Source of the DNA: Limonium bicolor
Lineage: Eukaryota; Streptophyta; Magnoliopsida; Caryophyllales; Plumbaginaceae
Direction: 5' to 3'
DNA: 64,000 bases
Assembly: GCA_023374045.1 (NCBI GenBank)
Contig: CM041777.1
Coordinates: 485,437,594 to 485,501,593, forward strand
The position numbers and the translations under genes are program-made. Positions 1 to 10,744 of the stretch are shown here, one piece after another. Under the pieces are notes generated by a model. That model had not been told where the DNA came from. It saw nothing but the letters and a program-made list of their open reading frames with translations, and did not search any database. Position 1 is the stretch's first letter; every line of letters starts with the position of its first letter.

Positions 1-1356
1 CGTGTGTAAGAGGATCATCATTCCTCTGTGAGGTCCAGGTGCCCTGGGTGAGCTGAGAGCTTAATTCACCCTAATACAACACACAAATACAGTTATTAGT
101 TTAACTAGTTCATATACAAATGAAATGAACAGTTTGACTAAAAATGAAATGATATCACTTACCATTTGAGTAATAACTACTCTCGTGGCTTCATCGTATT
201 GAGGATTTTCGGAGTAGAGTTCTTCGGAATGTGGCTTAACTCCCACACTTTCATTCTTCTGCCATGGTATCCAATGAGCCATCCGTGGGAAGATATCCCT
301 TTTGCTCCCATTCTGGTACCCTTTGAGCAATACCTTTTCCACCTAAGTGGTGAGGGTATAGATTCTTCTTAGCATTTTCTTGTTGTTGCGCACGGAAAGC
401 CTGCACAAATTAATATGATCATGTTTAGTGAAATTGAACACAAAAAAACATAAGACATTAAGAGTAATTTATGTATGTATGACAATAAAGTGCACCTGGA
501 ACTCCGGTGTGTGACGTGACTCAACAAATTGGACCCATGCTCTTGGTGATGCCCTCGTAAACCACCCATGGTGGTCTCTCACCGCCGAGACCATGATCTG
601 GAGCATCTGGATCTTCTGGATCAGGCATCTTGTAGATGTACTTGTCAGCCAACTTATTCTTGTGGTCCCGGAACTGTTTCGACATCGATGATAGCACATC
701 CTTTTTAAGTGCGGGATCCACGGAGAAACGAGACTACATACATGATCATTCAGTTAGTAAAGTAAACATAAATATTCTATTATTTCACAAAAGATCATAG
801 TAATAATGTAGAGATTTACCTGAAGACACTCAAACATAGTATCCTTCAACGCTTGAGGCACTTGCTTCCAGTTGTGGTTTATGTTACAATATGTCTTCAC
901 CAAATGGCTACCGTAAGCGGTGAAGTCATTCTTCCAATTTCCATGAGGTTGGTTGTACTCATTGAATTGCACCAGTTTTGTAGGAGGGCCCTTGTTAGCC
1001 TTCAGCCCACGTGTGGGACCTCTCTTCTTTTGCTTCTTGACCTCTGGTGGGACAACTGGCGCTCTTCGGTTTGCTGTGAAGGGCCAGCCTCAGTCTCGCG
1101 TACAACTACCTGGGCGTTCTTTTTCTTTCCTCCTCTTATGACCCGCTTACATGGTCTCTGCTGTTGTGGCTCATCTTCTCCAATCAAGAGAAACTGTCCA
1201 ACGGGGTCATCCATAGGGTGATCATCCACTGCAAAAAAAATAATAAAGCATTTTCATCAGATAAAGTCATTATATAAATTAACATAAATACTATAAGCAT
1301 AACAATAACAGTTAAGATGACATTACAGTCTATATTCTACTAACAACATTACCTGA
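1..1356 (-). pseudogene. CACTA (En/Spm) transposase gene, Transposase_24-like 3' exons
   Basis: Reading the minus strand from 1356 downward gives exons separated by short introns with GT/AG borders: introns at about 1352-1229, 819-734 and 495-401, and a further donor at 162. The exons encode a basic, glutamine-rich linker (about 1228-1000), then an aromatic, charged region with motifs such as YGSHLVKTYCNINHNWKQVP and PHHLGGKGIAQRVPEWEQKG. These resemble the plant Transposase_24 (Ptta/En/Spm) family, which accompanies CACTA transposases and is thought to bind element ends. The gene runs off the window at position 1 and its terminal inverted repeat is not visible. Upstream on the same strand are DUF4216 and DUF4218 segments, the usual CACTA order. 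The family call comes from remembered motifs, not an alignment. Broken upstream parts make the gene as a whole inactive. Confidence 0.72.
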
Positions 1357-2205
1357 CACGAAAACATAAATCATTTCATATTTTCTACCCAAACACCCTC
1401 ATCATGGTCTGATCGTGCGTAGAGCAAATCGTTTTCGGTAACATCAATCGAATCTGGTAATCTTGTAGGAAACAAGGATATTTCCTCTACCGTTTCATTG
1501 TCATCGTTATCCTCATTTTCATTTTCGATTACAACCGGCCTTCTTCCTGGAAGAACAACAGACCATCTACAGTCTTTCGGATGCTCAACATATCACACTT
1601 GTTCGCAATCCTTTCCCAAAACAAATTGATCATCCTTATAACCGACACGTGAAAGATCAACCAAGGTAAGCCCTCCATCATTTTGGTACCCGCGTCGGTT
1701 GTCCACCCACTTGCACCGGAACAACAGAAAGGAATCAATGTCAGTCTAGTTCCTAGATGTCCTCGATGACACCATAATACCAACTAGAGTTACTAACTGG
1801 TTGAGATCGGTTACCGCTGTGGTACTCAGTGGCAGCAGCTTCAATTTTTACCCCACTATTCTGGTTTATCGATTTGACATCTTGGCGTGCAGTGTAGTAT
1901 GTATACCCACTAATATCATACCCCTCAAATGATGTAATATTAGTTTCAGGTCCGATTGCCAAACATCTGATCTCTTCACTTACAGCTTCTGGATCTGATG
2001 ATGATAATTTCAACACTTGATCTTTGAACCATTGGATAAAACTCGGTTTTGTTCCTTTGTTAGCCAAATGTGGTCTTTCAAAGGATTTTGATGCCTTAAC
2101 TCAACCATATGGGTTTCGAAATAAGGTTCAACAACCTCAAGATGTTGTAAGATAAACAAATGTGCTTGATGAATAAGTTGACACGAAACTTGCACGAACC
2201 AATGA
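1353..2205 (-). pseudogene. CACTA transposase relic, DUF4216 segment
   Basis: The minus strand encodes the DUF4216 hallmark of plant CACTA transposases: a GYTYYTARQD block followed by QNSGV, then WYYGVIEDI, a block around FRCKWVDNRRG, and a PKDCRWSVVLPGRR tail. Upstream of it lies the usual HLEVVEPYFETHM and FIQWFKDQV stretch. The reading is broken. A one-base frameshift lies near 2047, between WLTKEQNRV and FIQWFKDQV. A second frameshift lies near 2190-2205. An in-frame TGA at 1593-1595 sits where a coding residue would be expected, just before YVEHPKD. After the stop the same frame continues to an acidic tail and a plausible splice donor at 1352. The segment is therefore a degraded copy. 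Confidence 0.8.
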
Positions 2206-2745
2206 CACCTTTACCCTTAAACCTGCCATAGTGTCGTGGTTTTGGGATACCAATTGACTCTGCCTCGCTCAAATAATCGGTCACAAATTCCGTGACTTCC
2301 TCAGTTACTGTTGCTTCAACAATGCTCCCCCTGGTCGATACCTATTCTTCATTCTACTTTTCAGAATACCCATGTACCGTTCAAATGGGTACATGTACCG
2401 TAAGTATACCGGACCACAGAACTATATCTCTCTAACGATGTGCACAATTAGATGCACCATTATGTCAAAGAAATATGGTGGGAAATACATCTCAAGTTGA
2501 CATAATGTGACAATAATTTCACGTTGTAGATCATCTAGAGAGGTTACGTCAATTGCCTGGAGCAAACAGTGTTGAAAAAGAAACATAACCGAGTTAAAAC
2601 ATTTCTGACATCAGATGGCAATATCCCTCGGATTGCGACTGGAAGAAGATGTAACATCAGTACATGATAATTGTGAGATTTCATACCTAAAAGTTTTAAA
2701 TCCTTCATCGATACAATGTTCTTCCAGTTTGAAGAGTACCCAGAC
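2205..2745 (-). pseudogene. CACTA transposase relic, DUF4218 segment, cut by LTR insertion
   Basis: The minus strand reads GYSSNWKNIVSMKDL, then MKSHNYHVLMLHLLPVAIRG, then ICQLEMYFPP-type and GGPVYLRYMYPFERYMGILK-type sequence. This is the DUF4218 signature that follows the TNPD-like catalytic domain in plant CACTA elements. Translation stays open from about 2745 to about 2205 with one shift of frame between the two halves. The upstream catalytic Transposase_21 domain is missing because the LTR of element E begins at 2746, directly inside the domain. The rest of the CACTA element should lie beyond the right edge of the window, on the other side of the nested insertions. The flanking pentamer CAGAC (2741-2745) is the candidate target duplication, but its partner is outside the window. 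Confidence 0.8.
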
Positions 2746-5700
2746 TGTAACATCCCTTACTTATAAACATGATTAATACCTAAACATCACCTGATATATA
2801 TACAACAATTCGAGTGGTTACAACGGAAGTCTAATATGCACATGCGCCAAAAAGAGATGTTACCGCTGCCACGTGCCCACACACGTGACAAGGTCTCCAA
2901 ACCAACAACCAACCAAAACGTTGCGATGATAGAGATAGCTTACCAAGAATCGTCTAAATTAAATCTTCACTACAACTGTGAGCGACTCTACTGCTTAGGG
3001 CTTAGCCCAAACCTATATAACCCAAAATATAAACCTACCCCGGCCCGCTCTTCGCCATGGAGTAGCCAATGTACATACCTGAAAAAAAAAACATTGCTGG
3101 AGGGTCAGCCCAGCTACTGAGTATGTTATCATGTAATCTTCCTGAACCCTCAGAATTAACCTAGGTATTTGCCAAGTGAGCATGCAGGTTCATTTCATGC
3201 AAAATTCCGGTTTATAAACATATAACAATCATGCTTCAACATAATAATTTAAATATAGCAACAAAATATATCATATAACATAATAAGGCATAACTTAACC
3301 AACATATTCAGGTTTCACACACTAGTTCAAACAAGGCAATCGTTGTTAGTGCCATCTGGCAATTGTTAGCTAAGTTAGAGACCTCCAATTTCCCATCGCG
3401 CGTGTCCTCACATAATTTCACATCACCCATGTCACGTGTGAAGTGACATGTACCCTATTCTGAGGTGGGTCAACCTGGCAGTGGCCCTTACCAAGTCAAC
3501 GAGCACATCGGCCTCGTTGAATCATACCAACATCTGAGCAGACCAGTTGGTCGTCATCTGCTCACCATACCATTACCAATATATGGGTGAACCAGTTTGT
3601 CGTCATCCACTCATCATACTAATTCCATTACCAATTCCAATACCATTATTTGAGTGGACTAGTTAGTCGTCATCCACTCGGTGCACCATAACACGCGACC
3701 AAGAACCCCGTAGGTATCTTGTTCCTAGGCTACTCTCATAAACCCCATTCTACCCCGTTAGCCAAGTACTGGTTAGGGTAGTCATACATATAAAACACAG
3801 ATCATATAAATCATAGTTAGTGCCTTATAAAGGTCATTCCAAATTCTTCCTAAAATCATTCTTAGGAAGGTAGACCATAACAACATAACAAAACTTTTCA
3901 TCTCATAGTAATGTAACATCATGTTACATTTCTTTCCAAGCTACTCAGTGGTAACACATTCTGTAATGTATATATTTTGGTACCATATGTATCTCTATCC
4001 AGTTAGAGTACTCAATTGGCATACAGTTCATTCTCATTCAAATAATCACAAGGATTTCATTGTGATATCATATCATATGGTAAAAATCATTAGAGACACC
4101 ATCACAGTTCAACATGCTATATATAATCAGCATATAATAGTGCAGAAAATTAAACACCCATATCATCTTGTCACACAACACACAATTTATCCGGACCCGA
4201 GGTAACCTTCAGGCCATTCGGATCACACAACAACGTACCTGGTATATGCAGCTTTATATAATGTCCTAACCATGAGTATACCGTCATCCACAACTTGTCA
4301 TGAGCTTCCCATTTCCTGAATCCTAGAGTATGAGAGAAACTTATTATTAATTCCTCATCTTCATCATTATTATTCATTGGGTATTCTTCCTACTTAAGTA
4401 ATATAGCCCATTTCTTGTCTGTTCCACCAAACTAGTAGTAAGGAATTTGTAATTATTACTACCGAGATTCTCCTATGAATATTCGCTCCTTAAGTTATAT
4501 TTTATAGCTTAATTGTGTGAGGTTGATTTAATCGGATACATGTACTCTGTAATAAATTGTATTTGAAATGTATTTAATTTGACCCAAATAAAATCCTATT
4601 TTATTTGAACAAAATAACCATTCACCAATTCTTAGCTTTCTTTACCAGAACTTATATCATAGTCTAAGCGATTTACAATCATCCATAACTAGTCCATAAA
4701 CTCAAACTTCAAGTTTATTCCTAATTCGGAGGTTACTCGAATTTAGTAACACCTTATTTTAGTCTAACCCACTAAGTTACACTTGTATGCGTGTGTATGT
4801 TTTATTTTCTTAAGGTTTTATTGCTTGCTAAGTCTCGCTTAGTTTCCTCATGATTATTTACCTATGTTTTCTTCGGTGTAGATTATTATTGATATAAGGC
4901 CTATTAGATGTTATTTAGTTGAGGTTGGGCCACAACTTAGATGTTGGCCTGAGTTAACTAAGTCATAAATTTACTAGGTTATAAATCCACTAACTTTCTC
5001 TCACGTTTTATTTTAGTTAGCTCATTTGTTTTTTACTAACTTAATTAAGACTATGTATATTTATTTAGGATTGACCCTAATATTTCTGTAATATATCTAC
5101 TCCATATTCTGGGCCTAAGCCCACTACAAGAATTAAGTTAGATTATTTCTAACCAAAAATCCTAACTCAATTTTTAACAGATTTTTATTGTCTAACAGAT
5201 TTAATCCACCTCATTTTTTCCAAAACCTTAATGTAACTTCCTTTTCTGACTAAAGCCCAATTGAGTTTTATATACCCCAGCCAAAATTTCTAGCTTGGTT
5301 ATGTTTCCTACAACCCATTTTGGTTTTGATAAATTCTTAACCCAATTTAATTTTTTTTTCTGTTGTTATCGCAGTGGGCAGGCTGATTTATCTAAGCCCA
5401 GCTGAATTTCAGCCTAAATTAATTTATTTGCTATAATATACCCTAATTCTAAACCCTAATTAATTAATTAATTTTTTTTTCTTCGAAACCCTTAACCGGT
5501 AACCACACCCTAAATCGAACCCCAATTTCCAGATTACCCAAATCAATCAGAAACACTAATTTCTAAATTTCCAGAATCTTAATGCTTCAATCAACCCTAA
5601 ATTTTTATTCGTATCCCATTTTAGTCAATAACCCTAATCCATATAATTTAAAACCCTAATCTCAAATTAACAGCTTCAACTCAGAAGTCAAATAATATTT

Positions 5701-7217
5701 TCAGGGCCCTAATTTAAATCGAAACCCTAGCTAAGTTATTATGATAATTACGATTTCAACACAACAAAATTTCTCTTCTAATTTTCGAAACCCTGCTCTA
5801 TTTCCTAGGGTCCTAATTCGCAGATTATCACCACATATAAACAGAAAATCAGTAGATTACTAGAGACCAGAAACCAAAACTCGAATGTCCAGATTTTAAA
5901 AAAATTCACAAGTCCACAAGTCTTGACAGATCCATGGTTCTTTGGGAACTGAAAGTTCATAAGAAGTTATAGAATAATCCAGAAATTTTGAATTCGAACA
6001 GAACCCTAATCTAAATTTTTTTTCATTTGTTTCGGTGGTATACCTCGTTCTTGGCACGCCAAATGCAGCCTTGCCTCCATTTTTCCTCCTCGGCTCCGCC
6101 TTGACTGGCCTTGGTCTTGGATCTGTTTTCTTCTCCGAGAATTCGAGTATAAGAGAATAAAATAAAGGAAACGAGTTTCAAATCTTTGTTGAGAAGAGGA
6201 AACCAAAATTATGTGTAGATTTACCTTGTTATCGGGTTCAAGATCGGAGAGGAAAGTGAGGAGATGGCACCGGAAGAAAGGAGAATAAGAGAGGCCAGTT
6301 TTTCGCTTGCTTCACCAGAGGATATGAATCTTGTTCCGGAAGATCGAAATAAGTCTTACCGAAGAAGAGTAGAAGAAACGTGATAAAGAAGGGAGTGGGG
6401 CGGTGGTGTTTTCGAGCAAGAAGAAGAAGATAGAAGGGAAGTTAGGGTTGTAACTTACCGTGAGAGAAAATAGAAGAGGGAGGCGGTGGTTTCCAGAACA
6501 GAAGAAAGAAGATAGAAAGATAGAAATAGGTTAGGTTAGATTGGAGATTAGAGGTCAGGGTTGGGAAAGATTACCCTGGGTGATACGAGAAAGGAAGGAA
6601 GGGAATGAAGATGGCCGGCTCGGCTCGCCTCTCTATTTTTTTTGAATGGGCTACCGAATTCAAGAAAGGGAAGCGGGCCTGGTTGGCCATTCGGTCAATT
6701 GGGCCAATTCTGACATAATTTGTTCTTCTAACTAGTTATTTTGACCCTATTAATAGTTAGTTGTTAAATAAATTGTCAAGCTCATGTTTTATTTATTTGT
6801 ATTGTTATTTCATGTAATAGTATATACTAAATGCTAATATAACTTTATCGCTTAATTTATCACTTAAATACTTTAATGTCATCATTTTATGTGATGACAC
6901 GTATTACATTGTTCACCAATTTTATTCTTTGATTTCTCCCTTAATTCATGTTCGTAAGTTCATTATTCATGTAATAATGATGTTACATGTAGTTACTTTC
7001 TTTTTATTTAATTTCCTTTTTTAATTATCTTCCACTTCATTATTTTATGTGAGGTTTATTAACCTCCTTAATTCTTACGTTTCGTTAATAAAATTAATTC
7101 CTCAAATGTATGAATTAACTAACTCATCTCAATAACATCTTTAACCTTAATTAATAATCTAACTTAATTAATTATTTAATTAAACTTTATTTATTTAATA
7201 ATCTTAGGGATATTTCA
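2746..7217 (-). mobile_element. Element E: 3' LTR of a minus-strand Ty3/gypsy element
   Basis: On the minus strand this segment starts TGAAATATCCC and ends GGGATGTTACA. That is a TG...CA pair with an inverted terminal match, like elements A and B. The start resembles the element A LTR start (TGAAATATCCTTG) and lies directly behind a polypurine tract. At 4472 bp it is a long LTR with no credible ORF. It holds a CT/AG-rich stretch around 6050-6600, a cluster of CCCTAA motifs (about 5440-6010), a hairpin array (3535-3680) and otherwise AT-rich sequence. The 5' LTR partner is not in the window because element A interrupts the interior at 10744. E sits inside the CACTA transposase gene. Confidence 0.8.
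3535..3680 (-). repeat. Hairpin-unit array in element E LTR
   Basis: Three diverged units are spaced roughly 60-70 bp apart. Each carries a GACCAGTTGGTCGTCATC-like core between inverted arms. The first has perfect 8-bp arms, TGAGCAGA (3535-3542) and TCTGCTCA (3557-3564). The third pairs GAGTGGA with TCCACTC. Elements B, C and D have arrays of different sequence but similar design in their LTRs. Confidence 0.65.
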
Positions 7218-7242
7218 GTCTACCCCCCTTAAAAGGACTTTA
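7218..7242 (-). other. Polypurine tract of element E
   Basis: On the minus strand the bases just upstream of the LTR start read CCTTTTAAGGGGGGTAGAC. Polypurine tracts directly precede the 3' LTR and prime plus-strand DNA synthesis. Elements A, B and C have near-identical tracts at the same place. Confidence 0.8.
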
Positions 7243-8075
7243 TCCCGAAGTCAATTTTTCTCTAATCACATCTATCTAGTACCAAGTTCTCACATACCTG
7301 TATATACCCTGTGTTTACCCACTAAGTGTAGCATGCATGTTTCAAATCATGTATCAATGTACTCCACGAATTGCATCACCTAACATCAACACCACTACCA
7401 TCACACTTCCATAATCCGAACTTACACCTATTTACAATTTATGTGTCCACTTGTAGGGAGCTTCGAGAATCATCCAACCCTTATGTGGTCAGCGTAAGTG
7501 TTGAACTATCCTTCCACCTCAATTTGTGCTCAGTATCACTTGACCTGACCTGGGTCAAGTTCAACCTCGCACGTCCAATTCAAACAAACACACAATTTTA
7601 ACCAATTTCAGTTATTACCCTACACGCTTCTAGTCATCTGGCGATCAATTCACAAACTAGTATAGTGAATATAATCACAATCATAACCATTTATTTACCA
7701 TTAGCACATCACAACTGTAGAACTAGGTTCAACTGGTTCCTATCTCAGTCTTATACCGAGTAACATTCCATCAAGCACGTGTCTCAATCTTACATTCACA
7801 TACCATGTCATTAAAACCCATGTGTGGAACATAGCCACACTACTCATACATGGAATATAACCACAACGTTATCAACAAATCGATGTATGTCAAGATACCA
7901 TAACTCACTCACAGACATTGAAATGCCTCAATCAATACAAGTCAATCCACATGCACCAAGGTGTTATGCACCAAAGTGCCACAATCCATATGTCCACATA
8001 CACAATGTATGTTTATTCGCACCAAATCATCACTAAAAATAAAATCAACAACACAACACCATGACAATGTTAGGT
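7243..8075 (-). other. Element E 3' untranslated region
   Basis: No coding sequence is seen here. The segment separates the pol remnant from the polypurine tract. It contains a block (7441-7565) that reads, on the minus strand, GAGCACAAATTGAGGTGGAA and then GGTTGGATGATTC and CTCCCTACAAGTGGACACA. Nearly the same block occurs in elements A (21725-21850) and C (50870-50990) at the equivalent place. The rest is AT-rich and not recognised. Confidence 0.55.
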
Positions 8076-8115
8076 GGCCCTACCCCCCTTAAAAGCGGTT
8101 ACGCCCACGTACCCC
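8076..8115 (-). other. Post-pol duplicate polypurine-like motif, element E
   Basis: On the minus strand the sequence reads GGGGTACGTGGGCGTAAC and then CGCTTTTAAGGGGGGTAGG. It is a near copy of the true polypurine tract at 7218-7242 and lies right after the pol remnant. The same motif follows pol or its equivalent in elements A, B and C. Confidence 0.7.
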
Positions 8116-10744
8116 ACATACCAGAGATGCTCAAATTAGAGCGTTGGATACTAAGTACTTATGGAGTCACTCTCATCATTATAACGATTGTGTCTCTAGT
8201 TTATTTGATGTTAGAGGTCTCAATATATCACAGAGTTTCATTCAACTACAGTCTCTTAGTTTTTAATATGTTGAATGGGTGGGGTACCTATTCATTGAAT
8301 CGAAGAGTAAAAAAATTGTCATATATTTCCTTAATTCTACAAGAAGAGTATAGCCTGTATAACAACGACTCATACGCTCCGTGCAATATACGACCCTATG
8401 TAATTTGGGCTTAATTTACCCCTTATCCCCAAACCTAAAGACGCTCTTTACAATTTATACCTCAAGGAAGACTTTATTGTTTATCGAATTCTAAGTCTCT
8501 TTTTGTGATATCCAGATTCTCATATTTCAATTAATCGTTTGAGGTTTTTTTTGTTGCTATAGTTGTTTCTGGTACTTAATGTTTGGAACAAGTTTTGGCT
8601 GGTTTTGTTCCAGCACAATAGTGCCCTAAAAACTCAAAGCACAAGCATATAATATCTTCTAATATCTAAATGGTCCTCTTAGTTTGACCATCTATCCGAA
8701 GATGGCATATAACTAGCTTCAGTTTTGTTCTCCATACTTCCTGTACTTATTCTCATAGTCTATTGAAGAATCAAGAATCCATATCAGATATCATAGTGTT
8801 TAATAACCTTTTTGTGGAATAGGTTCGTGTATCTTTTATAGAAATGAAATATTCTTTCTTTTCACAAGTTTGCCCACATTTATCTAGTTCGGATTTGGTT
8901 CCCCTTAACCGGTAGTAATCCGACTACCAAATTTCTCAATATATTCATAATTTTCATTCTAAATTAGACATCCCTTTTGGTCTCTTATGCTTCAATCCGC
9001 CCTTTTGATAGATCAAGCTCTATATCATACATTTAATAATGTATTATCCCAACCAACCCAACAAAATTTCATGTTTATGCTTTTAGTACTTTTCTAGGGA
9101 CCTTAGATGGTGTGTAAGGATACACGGTATATTCCGGATAGATTATTTTCTTTAAATTTAAACTTCTCTTAGGGCTACCAATCTCATCTACTCTAATCAA
9201 CTCTTTAATAACCCACTTTCGACCGTCAAATTTTAAAGACTAATCACCCATTTGAGCACCTACTCCTGACTGGGTAGCTGATTGTTATGACCTTATATAT
9301 ATTTCTTCAAGCCTAAGATATATCCTAACGCTGCCAAGGAGATATTCAACTATTACCTTACAGACGGTGCATAAAATTGTGAACTTTCGGAGCACTTGAT
9401 ATCATTATAAACTCTTAATGCCTGTTTCTGAAAAGTACTGATTTTCTCTTAACTGATCAATCTTACTGTTAATTTATGGCATAGGGTAGTTGTTGTGCTT
9501 GCCATCGTCAACAGCCTTTGGCAATCATTACTCCATATTGAATTCACTATCTTTCCTCCTATTAATGGGTCATTCAAATGTGTGTTAATTCGTTCAAATT
9601 TTATTATTGATGTCAGTTTATAGGGTGTCTCAACAATAACACTTGCCTGATAATGCATTGAAAAGCTAAATTTGTGAATTCCAATACTACTAGTATTTTT
9701 TTGTTGTTGTTCATGTAGTTGTGTCATTATCGTGTGCACGGCAAAAGCTTGTTGTTTACTTTCAATCTTTTCCTTAAATACTTACAAGACAACACCACAC
9801 TATTTGTAGGTTACATTTCCCTCTAGCTCTTAAGTAGTAGTTTGCACTTTATGCATTGCAATTTACTTTTGTACTTCCGAGGCCTACGCATACCTACCAT
9901 TTTATGGGTTGTTTGCAACTTCTTTCAGAAGAGATATCAATTACCGAGAGACCCTAGAACTAAATATTACGAATACATCAATGCTATTTATAAAGTAGGT
10001 ATTTACACCAGCACGTTATATTAGTTGCACCTTTTGCCTAGTGCGCTATTTTTGATCTTTTGTACAAATTATATCAATGATAACTTTATTATTATCTTTG
10101 ATGTGTGCTTCATCACCTGAATTTCGGGTATTTTCTTGTCTAATTCTTGGCCTACAATACGGAGTTCTTCTGACGTTCGTTCATAATGTATAATTTTAAG
10201 GTTCAATCGTCTCTTATTATTTCACTATGCAATGTTATATCTTCATGCCTATTTTCTTACTCAGTTTGATACTTCTTCAAGTCTAACTTCAATGTTTTAG
10301 TCACGCTTGAGTAGTATTAGCTAGCGTGAGTACAACAGCATTCACTTTCATCCTTTAGTCCAATGGTGTCTCCACCTTGACTCTCCTCAGACGACTAGTG
10401 TGTTTCCTTTCCCAACTTCATAATTTGGTTATCTCTGATTCTCGTAGGAAAGTCTAATATCCTATCGGATGGGAAATGACATAGCGGAACTTCCTTTTTT
10501 GCTTATGGGTTCAAGTTTCTCATTCCATTTTAGATTTGAGTTCAGACGTTTCTTTCTTCATAAATTTTTTACTATAGACATTAGTAAGTATTCCTAACAC
10601 ATGATTGGATTTATGCTATAGGGTGATTCCAACCCCAAGTCCTATTAGGGTTTGTAATTCTTCAAATCCATGAGGTGTTCTCACTCACCTTCTTCCCGTC
10701 TCCTAACAACCCTAGTTATGCTTGCATCCTTTCTTAAACATTTC
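8116..10744 (-). pseudogene. Element E: decayed chromovirus pol, integrase end recognisable
   Basis: There is no open frame, but the minus strand aligns by eye with the integrase of element B in the same order. A relic of the segment around FHDISMDFVVGLPP lies near 8890-8990, the SDRDTRF region near 8755-8800, the HPQTDGQTE region near 8672-8720, and the RRDLEF...VFL and VFRFGxKGKL segment near 8400-8500. A tail corresponding to the VSQL...HHP segment lies near 8270-8330. The polypeptide is destroyed by many stops and small indels, and base composition has drifted to AT, as expected for old methylated copies. RNase H and RT should lie at about 9300-10744, but I could not align them confidently. 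Gag and the start of pol are missing because element A inserted at 10745. Confidence 0.6.

Noticed and set aside
8061..8414. Plus-strand open frame of 117 codons
   Set aside because: It lies opposite the decayed integrase/chromodomain end of element E, whose minus-strand similarity to element B explains the sequence.
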